A stretch of 64,000 nucleotides of DNA from Euptelea pleiosperma (lineage: Eukaryota > Streptophyta > Magnoliopsida > Ranunculales > Eupteleaceae): positions 10,782,138 through 10,846,137 of the forward strand of contig CM068544.1 of NCBI GenBank assembly GCA_035048495.1, written 5' to 3'. Positions 45,857 through 56,932 of the stretch are shown one piece after another; within the stretch, counting starts at the first letter, position 1, and each line of letters begins with the position of its first letter. The notes under the pieces are model-generated. The model ran no database searches. It worked only from the letters and a program-made list of their open reading frames with translations, and had not been told where the DNA came from. A program made the translations under genes and the position numbers.

Positions 45857-48800
45857 TGAAATTAGGGTTTTTCCGTCGTTGAGAGAACGACCCTAACTTC
45901 AACACAATTAGTAATTTTTATCCGATTATCCTGTAAAATTGACAGATTTGTATAGGGATTCGTGTCGGATGTCGATCCGCACTCGGGATTAGTCGGGTTA
46001 GCGCAATAATGAACATAAAATGACGGGATGATGTTCGAAATAAAGGCGGGATGAGAAAGGTGGTGTACGATTTTTTTTTTATTTTAAAAACATGATTTGT
46101 GATTTTTAAAAAAAAAACTTTAATACTAACAATAAGAACATGAGAATAAAGACAAGTTCCATTAATTCATTAATCCAAAAGTTCTTACAATATTTGACTC
46201 AAAATAAGTAATAAGGAAAACTACACTAGAAAGCTGATAAATAAAGTGATAGAGAGAGAAACAAGAGAGAGAAATGAGGAGTAACTAGAGACAGAGAGAG
46301 AAAGTATAAGGGAGAGAGAAAATGAGAAGAGAGATAGAGAACATATAGCGAGGGAAAGAGGAAACTATTCTAGAGATAGAAATTGAGAATTCTAGAGAAA
46401 TAAGGAAAGGAAAGAGAGAAAGAAAGATCTCACCATGAACTTACCAAAGGTTTTGCATCCGCCACATGGATCTTGTGCGCACGTGGGTGCATGCGTCGGT
46501 ATGGGCAGCAAGCTTGTGGGTGGTGGAAGGAGGTGCGATTTGGTGGACGTCCACACAACACGGGGTAGCAACTGGTGGCTCAAAATGGTAGCAGCCACGT
46601 GGTGAGCTATGGTGTATTGTGGGAAACGGTGTTGCTGGTGTGCAATACACGTTGCTACTAGTTCAGCAACTAGTAAGCACTACAGAGGGACTGTGCAGCA
46701 GCAAGGATATTGAACCCAACAAGTGGCAGCATGGAAGTCGTAGGTGTTAGCCGTTGGGTGAAGCAACATTGAGGACAGCAGCTGGAAGTATGGTGTTACC
46801 CAACGGTAATTTCACAGCAAGAAGAAATGGAGGACGCCCTGGTTCTCTTGAAGGAGGAAGAGTGAAGCAGGTTCGGTGGTGATTCTTTCAAGCGTGCAGC
46901 AGGGCAAAGAGGAGAGCCAGCAAGTTTTTAACCAGTAATGGAGGTGGAAGATCGCCGGAGTTGCAGGTCTGCAACTCCGGTGGACAGATTAAGAAGAAGA
47001 AGAAGATGAACAAGAAGAGGGGGCGGTACAGCAGTGCAACCAACACGATGGTGCGCTGTGATGCAAGGGGATGAGCACGGTGGATAGGTTGCTGAGGTGG
47101 AGAGGCGGTACAGCACCTGCAGGTCAAAAAAAATGAAGTTCAATCCGTCGGAATTCTGCAACTCCGGTGGACTGACAAGAAGGAGGAAAAGAGGAGGAAG
47201 TAAGAGAAGAAGGAGAAGAAGAAGAAGAAGAAGAAGAAGAAGAAGAAGAAGAAGAAGAAGAAGGAGAAGAAGAAGGAGGATGGTTTGTGGGGATAGACTG
47301 GAGTTGCAACCTGCAACTCCGGTCGTGAAGATGGTGGAGGTGATGGAGAACCTGGTGTGAAGGCCAGCAACCCGTTCTTTAAGTGGTGACCGGCGACTCC
47401 TCCCTTGGGCAGCTTCGTGATGGCTCTAATGGAGAAGGAAATGGCAGTCCTAAGAGGATAATGAAGGTGTTGCCATTGGAGGTGAGGGGGTGTAGAGGAG
47501 GTGATGGGGAAACGGCTTCAAATGGGAGAGAAATTGTGGAATGTGGGAGAGAGGAGAGAAGAGAATGGAAGCCCCAAAAACGTGGAAGGAAGGGGTCCCT
47601 TTTAAAGGGATGGCTTTAGGGTTTTAACCCAAGAGAAGGGAGGACCGTAGGATAGATGGGCTGGAGAGAGATGCGTGGGGAGTGAAAGGAGGTGCCCACG
47701 GTTTCTAATTCTTTCTTCTTTTTTTTTTTTTTTTTTTTTTTCTTTTTTTTGGGCTAATTGATGGGCTGCGGGACATGAGGCCCATGGACATTGTGGGTGA
47801 AGGTGTGGGCCACTTGGCCATGGGTTCTCAAGTGGACCCTATGGACTTAGAGGCCTTGTCATGGGTTTCTCCATCACTAGAGATGTGGGCCTACAAGGAG
47901 ATAGGGGAGTGAGGAGAGAGAAAATGTGAAGGTTAGAGAGAAATTGTCCTAAACCATTAGATTGAGATGTGAGAAAGCATGTGGTGATCGCCTGGCGAAT
48001 GGGTGTGATCGTTTGGCGATCGTAGGTCGTTGGATGAGAGATCCAAAGATTGATGATGAGAGAGAGTCAATGGGTGCCTAGGTCAGAGTGGGGCTTGAGA
48101 ATTTGTGAACGGTAGGATTTTGAGAGATCCCATGGTTCGATGGATGATCTAGAGGTTTGATGGAAGTTCTCACGGTGGAAAAACCATGTGAGATGGGATA
48201 GAGTTAGATTAGAGGTTATATGATGAAGATTTGAGGGTTAGGATGATCGATCTTAGAATCGGATGGCGAGTTGTGGGCTGTCAGATCATGGAGAGGGGGA
48301 TCGGATGGTCGATTTGGGGATCTAATGGTGGGATGAGAAGATCTAAGGGTCGGATGTGAGATTTTTGAGAGATGAAAGAGAAAGGATAGAGAAAAGAGAG
48401 TGTTAGGAGTGAGAATTAAGAGAGATGAGAGAGAAAATGTCAGATTGTAGGGAGAAAAGTGCTGGCGGAGGGTCCTGAACCCTGGTCTTCACTGTGACCA
48501 TCCTCACGCTTCTCCAGTAGAGTAGACTATCATTCCTTGCTGACTCATGTGGCTTTAAACGCTTTAGTCCGTCTATTGGTCATTGGCTCTCCTACTCTCT
48601 TCGTTCTTTGGGCCGGCCTTTTGGTCCTCTTATTCAGCCCATATTTGGCCCATATCTTCTAGTCACAGCATGTGGGCTCTTTAAGCTTTGATAATGGGCT
48701 TTCCTGATCGATGTGGGCTCGCAAGTCTCGAGAATTGTCCCATCGGGGTTTCCTGCGACAGAAGAAGCGCGTAATGAGACTCTATCAGAATGACTCAATG

Positions 48801-48982
48801 TCTAGACTTCCAAAAATATGTTTAATGCATGCAAATATACCATTTCTTCCAGAAAAGTGTGTTCTATGCAACAAAAGAGACTCTTACATAGAAAAGTAGA
48901 TAAATAGAGCATTTTAGCGTAGGAGAGTGTGAAAACGCTTAGAAGATAACAGTGGAAAATACGCACTTTTAAGCGAATATCA
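45857..48982 (-). repeat. Solo LTR 3 (3126 bp, minus) in the E7 leader
   Basis: Plus-strand ends TGAAATTAGG and GCGAATATCA with perfect CAAGC duplications and no internal region. It contains palindromes 46955-46980 and 47298-47322 around an AAG run (47205-47275), a TATA-like CTTTAAAAGG (minus strand) near 47600, an oligo-T at about 47718-47750, and the U5 hairpin at 45962-45982. Confidence 0.95.
46955..46980. repeat. LTR palindrome in solo LTR 3
   Basis: Arms CCGGAGTTGCAG and CTGCAACTCCGG around GT; the partner at 47298-47322 has one changed base in its left arm. Confidence 0.9.
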
Positions 48983-48987
48983 CAAGC
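48983..48987. repeat. Target-site duplication CAAGC, right
   Basis: Pairs with 45852-45856. Confidence 0.95.
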
Positions 48988-49949
48988 CCATTAGGATACC
49001 CCTCTCTAACCCACGGAGGCGACCCCGTGGCGTGGCCCACGAGAGGTAAGTCTCTATCCTCGCCTTGAGTGCGATACGGTGTTATTGGGTGAATCATTGC
49101 CGCTTGTCTATTTGCTTTCGCATCCATATTCTTCGACTTGCGTGGCGTGGCCGTTAATCAATCAACTCTAAGAGAGCAGACCCAGCTCCAAAATTGAAAC
49201 TGGTGGGATTTCATCACCCACCTCATCATTCCAACTGATTTGATCCCAAGGCTCCATTTAATTAAAAAGAATCAAGAAGTAGAGCCAATTAGCCCGGTGT
49301 TCGAGGAAAAATTCACACAAAGCGAACCCGCTTAACAGCCAATCGAAATAAGACCACGAGCGCGGGTCCCTGTTGTCTAACACACCCATAAGTCCCTGCT
49401 ACTCAAGTACACTGAGCTCGACGTGGCATCTTCGCCTATTCGGCGGTTAGTTGCGTGTGGACTAGGAACACGCACCAACCCTAGCTTAACCCGAGGGAAC
49501 ACTCTTCTTATACACTTGACCAATCCGGTTAGTCTGGGACGTACTTAAGACAGCCATTGTGCCGCACGTCTGTCTAGGCTTCGGATTGCCTTGTTGTTGA
49601 CTAGAGTTAGTACTAAAGGATTCGCTCTGAAGAGTGTAGCCTGGTGAGAACCTCTGAGTGCAAACAGTTAGTCCGGCGGCTAAAAGATAAACCAGTGGTC
49701 CACCCACTGTCATAATCTACTCTAGCCCCAAACTAACAAGATAATGCCTAAAATATATCCTGATTGTTTAGAATAGGATTATCTATGCTTGGTGTGCATC
49801 ATTTAGAATCACTACTCTAGTGTCTCCTTTTGGCAACTTTTTGCCAAATCTTGGGCTTGCTTTTTCAAGTAGAAGCCCGATTGGACCTGTCCTAACCTTT
49901 TACTGACTCGATCTGAGAGTTAGTCCACCGCACCCCTCTATCGCCTCTA
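48988..49949 (+). other. E7 leader, second part
   Basis: Non-coding, matches E8 60938-61869 and, inverted, E1 10608-11400. It contains a consensus splice donor GAGAGGTAAGT near 49043-49053 that E8 also has (near 60986). No convincing gene. Short frames on either strand are not conserved between copies. Confidence 0.82.
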
Positions 49950-51791
49950 ATGGCAGATGAACGGCCTCTGTATGAGACCTACTACAGTTTCTGTGAGAAT
50001 CGAGGTGATCACTCTCAAGAATGGTATGACAATTCTGCGTATCATCATGATACTCTAGTCTCGCACACTTCTACAGGGTATGATAATCACCGAGATCCGG
50101 AGTACAATTCTATACTCCAAGAGCTTAAAAATTCAGTCTCTGCCCTTCGTGCCACGGTCCAGCAACCTGTGTACCATTCCCAGTCTGTAGGATATTACCC
50201 TCCTATCCAACAAGATGTCTGTACCTTTCCATCTCCAATGCAGACCTCCTATGACAACACTTATTATCCGGATAATAGGAGTCACCATAACTTTGGTTGG
50301 GAACAGTCTACTATCCCGCAGCAACTACCGCAGGATAATTATTCTTCCTGGTTCCATCAACCCAATGGAGAGTATGATTGGCAACACTCGCAATCCCAGT
50401 ACCCATCATATCCACAGAATGACTATTCTGATCAACAGTGGGCCCCTCAGGATTTTCAGAGTCAACAACTAGTCCCAGACTCCACTTTGCCTTACAACTT
50501 TCATACCCAATCCGACTACAATCAAGAGTTGGCACCTCAGCTCCCCTTGGCTGAACCACCTACGTTGGCTACTAAACCCGGTCTAGAGGACCTTCTCTCT
50601 CAGTACATTGCCCAGCAACAACAGTATTTTCAAGGTTTAGAGCACCAACAACAGCTATCTATGGAGAGCTTGGAGCAACGTCTAGTTCAATTAGAAAATA
50701 AGAGAGAGGAAGTCAACTTCACTAGCCCACCTATAGCCTATCATGAGGAGAGTGACATGGCCACTGTCTATAATGAGGAGTCGCACAATTGGACCAAGTA
50801 TCAGAATTGCCAGGATGAAATAGAAGTTGTTACCACCCCTAGATCAAGCGTGATTATTGAGGAACCAGTGTATCCTTATGCGGTACCTTTAACAGCACCA
50901 ACTCTTGAACCTACCTCAGAGCAACCTATTTCTCACTCTCCCTCTGCTGACCCTGATGTCGATCTCCATGACACTGAGCTGTGTCTCGATCGTAGGATCC
51001 CAACTGTCCTAGATCTACCGTTCCTCCCCACCTCCTTTGGATTGTGCAACAATAGTGATGCACCCGAGTCTCAATCTTTGGTGCCCTTAACAGCACCAAC
51101 TTCTGGACTGAGCACAGAGGAACTCAGTTCCATCTCTATCTCTGATAATTCTCTCTCTGCCCTGAATGCAGACATTCCTACTGATGAGCCATGTCTAGAA
51201 CATGGGATTCCTGTTGTCCTGGACCTACCGCTCCCCACCAAGGATGAACAGATTGAGTGTAGAGATTTGAACATCCCTATCAAATTAGGAAACCTCGAGG
51301 GCGAGGTCAACAGTTTTCACCCGCCACCCTACGTCGATATTAGCGATGACCCGTGTGCCGTAGGGAGTCTAATTCAGGACTCTCCCGAAGATACAGTATC
51401 CAAGTGTCATGAACACTTTGAGTCTGACTTCATCTCGGAGTTCGACAATTCTGGTATTACTGATCTACAGGAGTCTGCTCCATTCAGATACATTCCCGTA
51501 AAACTCAATGAGTTTGCGGCTCTGCTAAGCACGGTCAGAGAACCCACTACTACTCTCCTCTCAGTCTTTACTGAGAAGCTTCTATCCCTCCCCGCTGAAC
51601 TAAATATTTTTGTGGGTCTACTCAGAGAACCCACTCCTACTCTCCTCTCAATCTTTACTGAGAAGCTTCGATCCCTCCTAGATCAACTCCATGCTTTTGC
51701 CGGGCTGCTCAGAGAGCTCAATGCCCTTCTCTCAGTTTACACTAAGAAAGACCTATTCTACACAGGTATACCTAGACAATGGATAGGATAG
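49950..51791 (+). CDS. 613-aa gag-derived protein of the RT-less family
   Basis: A single intact frame, the only long one in E7. MADERPLYET aligns with residues 50-59 of the E1 polyprotein ([10 protein letters not shown]). The capsid domain is then missing, and homology resumes at the segment containing QELKNSVSAL (E1 [10 protein letters not shown]). A Gln/Tyr/Pro-rich linker (about 70-200) and a coiled Gln-rich part with SMESLEQRLVQLENKREE (about 238-255) follow. Two degenerate copies of the protease flank come next (CLDRRIPTVLDLPF near 345 and CLEHGIPVVLDLPL near 415). After CAVGSLIQDSPED come tandem 29-residue repeats at 530-558 and 559-587 plus a partial unit. No zinc knuckle, DLGA, RT, RNase H or integrase motif remains. 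It may be a gag-like accessory that assembles with helper proteins, or a relic under no selection. Related broken copies are in E3, E5, E6 and E8. Confidence 0.85.
   Translation: MADERPLYETYYSFCENRGDHSQEWYDNSAYHHDTLVSHTSTGYDNHRDPEYNSILQELKNSVSALRATVQQPVYHSQSVGYYPPIQQDVCTFPSPMQTSYDNTYYPDNRSHHNFGWEQSTIPQQLPQDNYSSWFHQPNGEYDWQHSQSQYPSYPQNDYSDQQWAPQDFQSQQLVPDSTLPYNFHTQSDYNQELAPQLPLAEPPTLATKPGLEDLLSQYIAQQQQYFQGLEHQQQLSMESLEQRLVQLENKREEVNFTSPPIAYHEESDMATVYNEESHNWTKYQNCQDEIEVVTTPRSSVIIEEPVYPYAVPLTAPTLEPTSEQPISHSPSADPDVDLHDTELCLDRRIPTVLDLPFLPTSFGLCNNSDAPESQSLVPLTAPTSGLSTEELSSISISDNSLSALNADIPTDEPCLEHGIPVVLDLPLPTKDEQIECRDLNIPIKLGNLEGEVNSFHPPPYVDISDDPCAVGSLIQDSPEDTVSKCHEHFESDFISEFDNSGITDLQESAPFRYIPVKLNEFAALLSTVREPTTTLLSVFTEKLLSLPAELNIFVGLLREPTPTLLSIFTEKLRSLLDQLHAFAGLLRELNALLSVYTKKDLFYTGIPRQWIG
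51537..51750 (+). repeat. 87-bp coding tandem repeat in the E7 frame
   Basis: Two full 29-residue units (from 51537 and 51624; core LLSVFTEKLLSLPAELNIF and LLSIFTEKLRSLLDQLHAF) and a partial third. E3 and E5 have one full unit. It looks like an in-frame expansion. Confidence 0.85.
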
Positions 51792-51862
51792 TTGTCTCCG
51801 TTCCACCTTAGGTGTCAGGAAGACTACAGATTCACTCAGTCTCCATGAGTTTTATCCTGGTT

Positions 51863-51883
51863 GGGGGTACTTGATATACCCCC
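51863..51883 (+). other. Hairpin 1 of E7
   Basis: Arms GGGGGTA and TACCCCC around CTTGATA, 72 bp after the stop codon. Confidence 0.85.
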
Positions 51884-52131
51884 GTCATGTCTGGCTGAAG
51901 ACGTAAAACTTAGCGCTTTCGGAAAGGCAATTTCGGTATTCCTAGAGTACATGAGTCTCATGCATTTATGATTATTGTTATATCTTTGGCAATGCAGGTA
52001 CATTCATTCTTCCGATCATCAGGTATCACACACTGTCGAGTTTCTACCGACTTGGTAACATCCTTCCTGAATCTTTGCATCATCATCACTGATTTGTTAT
52101 CATTTTATGTCCCGGTCATGAGCACCGAGGA

Positions 52132-52147
52132 CGGTGCTATATTTTGG
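52132..52147 (+). other. Hairpin 2 of E7
   Basis: GCACCG-AGGA-CGGTGC, identical to E1, E3 and E6, followed by GGTTGGGGGTGGG. Confidence 0.85.
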
Positions 52148-53727
52148 TTGGGGGTGGGTATTTACCAAAACTCATGTATTCCTTTTGATAAAAAAAAAAT
52201 TGTTTTTGGGGTGATTTCCGATGTTCTCCAAAAAGTTTTCTGGAATTTCAAAAATGTGTCAAATACCCTAACTTTGATTAGCTGAAAACCTCCGTTAAGT
52301 CAGTATTGAGGATGTCAATTTTTGTTTAAGGTTAGCTTTGAGTCAAGTCAAGCGTGGCTACAGAAGTTTTGAAAACCTTAGAAATACTCAGATTCGGCAC
52401 AATTGTACACTATCAACATCAGAGTCATCCTAAGTTTTGAAACTCTAGAGATCCTGTGAGAATAATTGTGGAGACCTAACCCAGTGAGCTTTCGAACCTT
52501 TAATCATTTCAGAGAGTTATACAATAATCCTGAGTCAATGGATGACTCACTATTCTTCATGCCCGCAATATTCGTTGAGAGATCTCATTATCTTTTGCTT
52601 CGATCAGGGAACTCGGAACGACATCAACATTGGATTACTACGACAGAACCTTCTCTGTATCCAGTCAAGACAGTATACATGATAGTGCAAACCCTAGAAA
52701 ATGATTTAGGCCATTTTTTTGAACCATTCAGCCTTTTTACTCACCTGAATTATACTTCACTAGAAACCCCTTGAACCCTTCTATAAAAGCCTTTTCTTTG
52801 TAAACCCATCAACCTAAAATCCAGTATAGCTACGAAGCATGACTGGCTACCCTTATTTTGAGATGGACAAAAGAATAACTGATATGGGTATACCGTGAAA
52901 AGAAAAGTAAAGAAGAAGAATCAAAAAGAAAAGAAAGTGGTTCAAGCTGAAAACAAAATATGGAAAAAAAGTATGAAAAAGAGCTGAAAAGAAATTGAGC
53001 AGTCTCAGAAATATCAAGAAAAAGAGAAAAATACGAAAAAAGGAAAAAGAACCCGATAATGGTGTTACACCGCAGGAAAAATGCAAGAAAATGGCAATAT
53101 CCTCTCAAGATCTTTAAAATCCTGTATCCCTTTATCTCTCTACACCTGACCTAAGCCTCATTACAACCCAGGAAAGTCCTACTTGATTCTAGAATAGCAC
53201 GATCATAAAATGTGGAGATTAGAGAAGGAGAAGCTATAGAGTTTGATCTGACGTTCCCGAGTAAAGTGGTATTCCAATCATGAGATCTTCTTCTGTTAAA
53301 GATGTCCTTCCTTCAAATAAAACATATGTGAGATCTTTTGCCTCTTTATATTAAATACATCTCTTCACATATAAATTGAGAGAAAAGAAGAAAACCCTTC
53401 TTGTGTGATTCCATTCTGAGTAGTTTACAAGTGAGAATTGAGGTCGAGGCATAAAAACTTAGAGGTGATCTGGAAATCTTTACTGTCGGATGATGAGAAT
53501 GTTGAGCACACACACATGCAGAGTCTGACTATTCTGGGTCATGATTATCAGTCTGTAGTCTTGCCAAAACTTTCCAACTCTTCGCTAGCATGTAACTATT
53601 TTTGCATCCATTCAATGATTTGACGAACGGTGTTTTGCCGGAGCTAATATGAAAAAGTGTGCAGCAAGTGCAGAGCCCTTTTAAGCTCATTTATTTCGCA
53701 CTAATTGCCAAGGATTGGCAATATGCT

Positions 53728-53739
53728 TGTTCGGGGTTG
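53728..53739 (+). promoter_or_regulatory. Polypurine tract of E7 (variant)
   Basis: TTGTTCGGGGTTG-type sequence before the LTR start. The G run is shorter than GGGGG in E1, E3 and E5. Confidence 0.75.
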
Positions 53740-56700
53740 TGATATTCACTTAAAAGTGTGTATTTTCCACTGTTATCTTCTAAGCGTTTTCACACTCTCC
53801 TACGTTAAAATGCTCTATTTATCTACTTTTCTACGTAAGAGTCTCTTTTGTTGCGTAGAACACACTTTTCTGGACGAAATGGTATATTTGCATGCATTAA
53901 ATACAATTTCGGAAGTCTAGACATTGAGTCGTTCTGATAAAGTCTCATTACGTGCTTCTTCTGTCGCAGGAAACCCCGATGGGACAATTCTCGAGACTTA
54001 CGAGCCCACATTGATCAGGAAAGCCCATTATCAAAGCTTAAAGAGCCCACATGCTATGACTAGAAGATATGGGCCAAATCTGGGCTGAATAAGAGGACCA
54101 AAAAGCTGGCCTAAAGAACGAAGAGAGTAGGAGAGCCAATGACCAAGAGACGGACCAAAGCGTTTAAAGCCACTTGAATCAGCTAGGAATGATAGTCTAC
54201 TCTATTGGAGAAGCGTGAGGATGGTCACAGTGAAGACCAGGGTTCCAGACCCTCTGCCAATACTTTTATCTCCATTTTCTGATATGTTCTCTCTCATCTC
54301 TCCTTATTCTCTCTCTTCATCTCTCGGTCCTCGAATCTACTGACCTAACCCCAGAACTCCTGCCCATTGGCTCTGTCTCATATCCCTTAGCTTTCTGATC
54401 GTCTGATCTTCAATCGGACCGTTGGATCTTCCACCGGACCGTTGGATCTCTCTAGATCCGTCGATCTACCAATCTGGGTTCCAATCAAGTCACCAACCAT
54501 CCGATCAATCTATTGGCCATCAAATCGATCAATCAATCATCTGATCTCTCCACTCTCAAAATCTAGCCATTGGATCCCCTCGATCTCATCCGCTCATCAT
54601 CCGATAGGTCGATCACTATCATCTCAACCCTTGATCACCACGGCCTATGATCATCCCAATTGCGTGGACCCCACTCGGAGATATTTAGGCTGTGTTTAAT
54701 TACACGAAATGTTTTCCCGCGAAAATGCATCTGTGATATACCTTATAGGGCTGATTGATAGCAGCTAAGAACACATATTTCAATCGTGCGAGAAAATAAA
54801 GGTGTATTAGGTGAAAATCAATTCTCACCAATTTGGATGGGAAATGAATTTCGGGTTTAGTAAGAAAGATTATCTAGATTTAAGTGGCTTGGTGGGAATA
54901 ATTATACAAATTTATACTGGCTATCTAGCAGTGGACAGTTGTGTTTTCCTAAAAAAAAATGTAATTTCTCAGTTGGGTATCCAAACGGGGCCTTAGTGTC
55001 AAACCATGAGGAAACCATTTGGATCTCTTCATCCAATGGTTGAGGCAAGAGGAGCCTCGCATATTTAAGGAAGAAAGGCCGAAACCTAAAGTCGGTCCTC
55101 TCCCCCCCTCTTTCTCTTCCTTTTCCTCCTCTTCTCCTCCTTATCGGCTTCCTTCCACTTCTCCTTTCTTTTCCGGCAAATCCGGCCGGCGAGCTGGTGG
55201 AGCGCCCCCCTCTTCTCCTTCTTCTTCTTCTTCTTCTTCTTCTTCTTCTTCTTCTTCTTCTTCTTCTTCTTCTTCTTCTCTATCTTCTTCTTCTGTCCCT
55301 TTTCCTTGTTAGTCCACCGGAGTTGCAGAACTCCGGTCATCTTCCTCCTCCCTTCTTCACGCCGGAGTTGCACACCTGCAACTCTGGTCGCCCACAGCTT
55401 CTCCGCCGTAGCTGCTGCTACACACACCGCGCACCTCCATCGTTTCCTCCCCCTTTCCTTCTTCCCATCTCTTCTTCCTCATCGTCTTCCTCCTCCTCCT
55501 CCTCCTCCTCCTGTCATCTTCTTCTTCTTAACATTCTCGCCGGAGTTGCAGGTCTGCAACTCCGGCCATCTTCCTCAGCTTCCTCTTCTTTTTTCATCAT
55601 CTTTATCTCCTTCTTCCTCTTTCTTTTCTTCCGTTTCTTCCTATCCTTGTTGTCCGTCTGCTGCCACGTCTACTGCAGCAACCAGCGCCACCATCAACGC
55701 TGTCTTCCACGCTCTCGACCTCCCTCCCATTGGCTCAAGCCGGTGCACCATCACTTTGGGCGGTCCTGCAACTACAGCAGGTTTGCGACTACTGGAATCA
55801 GCAATACCAGGCCGTCTTCTCCTCCTTTGCTAGCTGTCCTCCCAAACACCATTCCAACTGGCGATCTCTTCATCTTCTACAAGTTTTCTCCACGGGCTCT
55901 CCATCAACCCTTCTCCCACAGGCAACGGACCAATAGGTTTGCAACGTTGCAGACCTGCAACTCCATTCTCTACCAGTGTTCTAGCTGGACTGCAACACGG
56001 GATGGGGAGATCTCCATTTGGTCATTCCCTCACCACCGATTTTCTAAGCCATTGGTAGCTCCTCCATCAACAGTCTCCTCTACTGCACTTCATTATCTCC
56101 ACAGGTCATCCACCTTTTGCTGCTCTACTCACCTGCGTGCCAGCGCCTACCATCACCTCGAGTTACTCCCCACGCAAGAACTTGCCCTTATTCCACAGAT
56201 CGGGTTCTCCTATCCAAACCGTGGAAGTGATCACCATCATCTTCCAAGGACAATCTCCATCTTACAGCCGTCCAACACAATGAGTGCTCCATTATTCTTC
56301 AAGGTGGGTAGGTTGAGGATCTCTTCATCACCTCGAGATGTTTCTCTCTTTAAGGTAATCTTCTATATCTCCTCTTTCTTACTTTCTCTCTCATCCTTTC
56401 TCTTTCTAGGTTAGAAACCCTTTCTCTCTCTAGACTTCTCTCTTTCTCTCTCTAAAAGTCTCATCCTCTACCTTTCTCTCTCTCTTATTTTCTTTCCTCT
56501 TTAGTTTTCTCCCTCTACCTACTTTCTCTCTCTACATATTTCTCTCTAGATCTCTTTTTCTCTCTCTAGAGATCTCTCTCTAACTTTCTCTCTCCACTTC
56601 ATTTTCTCTCTCTAACTCTCTCTAGAATTTTCTTCCTTAAAATTACTTTTTAGTTTATCTTATTGTATGTTATTTTCGATTCAAGCATTGTAATAAACAT

Positions 56701-56927
56701 TTTGATCACTGAATGATGAAGTTTGTTTTTATCTATTATTTCTTGTGATGGTCCGTCAGTTTTTGTTCTTATTCGCGCTAATCCGATTAATCCCGAGTGC
56801 GGATCGACATCCGACACAAGCCACTGTGCAAAATTGCTCATTCTACAGGTTAAAAGTCTCGAATTAATTAAAAATATGTTGAAGTTAGGGTTTCCGTAAC
56901 GAACGACACGAAAAAATCCTAGTTTCA
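53740..56927 (+). repeat. 3' LTR of E7 (3188 bp)
   Basis: Starts TGATATTCAC and ends CCTAGTTTCA before the TACAC duplication. Palindromes at 55317-55336, 55362-55387 (one mismatch) and 55540-55565. CTT run 55218-55280. A candidate intron runs 56355 (TAAG|GTAATC) to 56848 (TTCTACAG). The U5 hairpin is at 56797-56817. A 405-codon frame (55197-56414) starts in the CTT run and has no recognisable domain; I treat it as non-coding. Confidence 0.94.
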
Positions 56928-56932
56928 TACAC
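56928..56932. repeat. Target-site duplication TACAC, right of E7
   Basis: Pairs with 41822-41826 and restores the E6 gag sequence. Confidence 0.94.

Larger units (their letters stand above)
51792..53727 (+). other. E7 3' non-coding region
   Basis: Hairpin 1 at 51863-51883, hairpin 2 at 52132-52147, a short oligo-A (about 52190-52199), the purine-rich tract 52890-53060 and a CA repeat near 53508. Same order as in E1. No gene. Confidence 0.86.
41827..56927 (+). mobile_element. E7, complete RT-less Athila derivative
   Basis: A complete non-autonomous LTR retrotransposon with perfect TACAC duplications: 5' LTR 41827-45009, primer site 45012, leader, one long frame 49950-51791, 3' non-coding region, polypurine tract and 3' LTR 53740-56927. 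Without the solo LTR in its leader (45857-48982 plus 5 bp) it is about 12.0 kb. The two LTRs are very similar (3183 and 3188 bp). There is no RT, RNase H or integrase anywhere. Mobilisation in trans by an E1-like element is the simplest reading. Confidence 0.93.

Noticed and set aside
55197..56414. 405-codon frame inside the E7 3' LTR (and 347 codons in the 5' LTR)
   Set aside because: It begins in the CTT microsatellite as poly-Leu, is low-complexity, differs between the two LTRs and has no recognisable domain.
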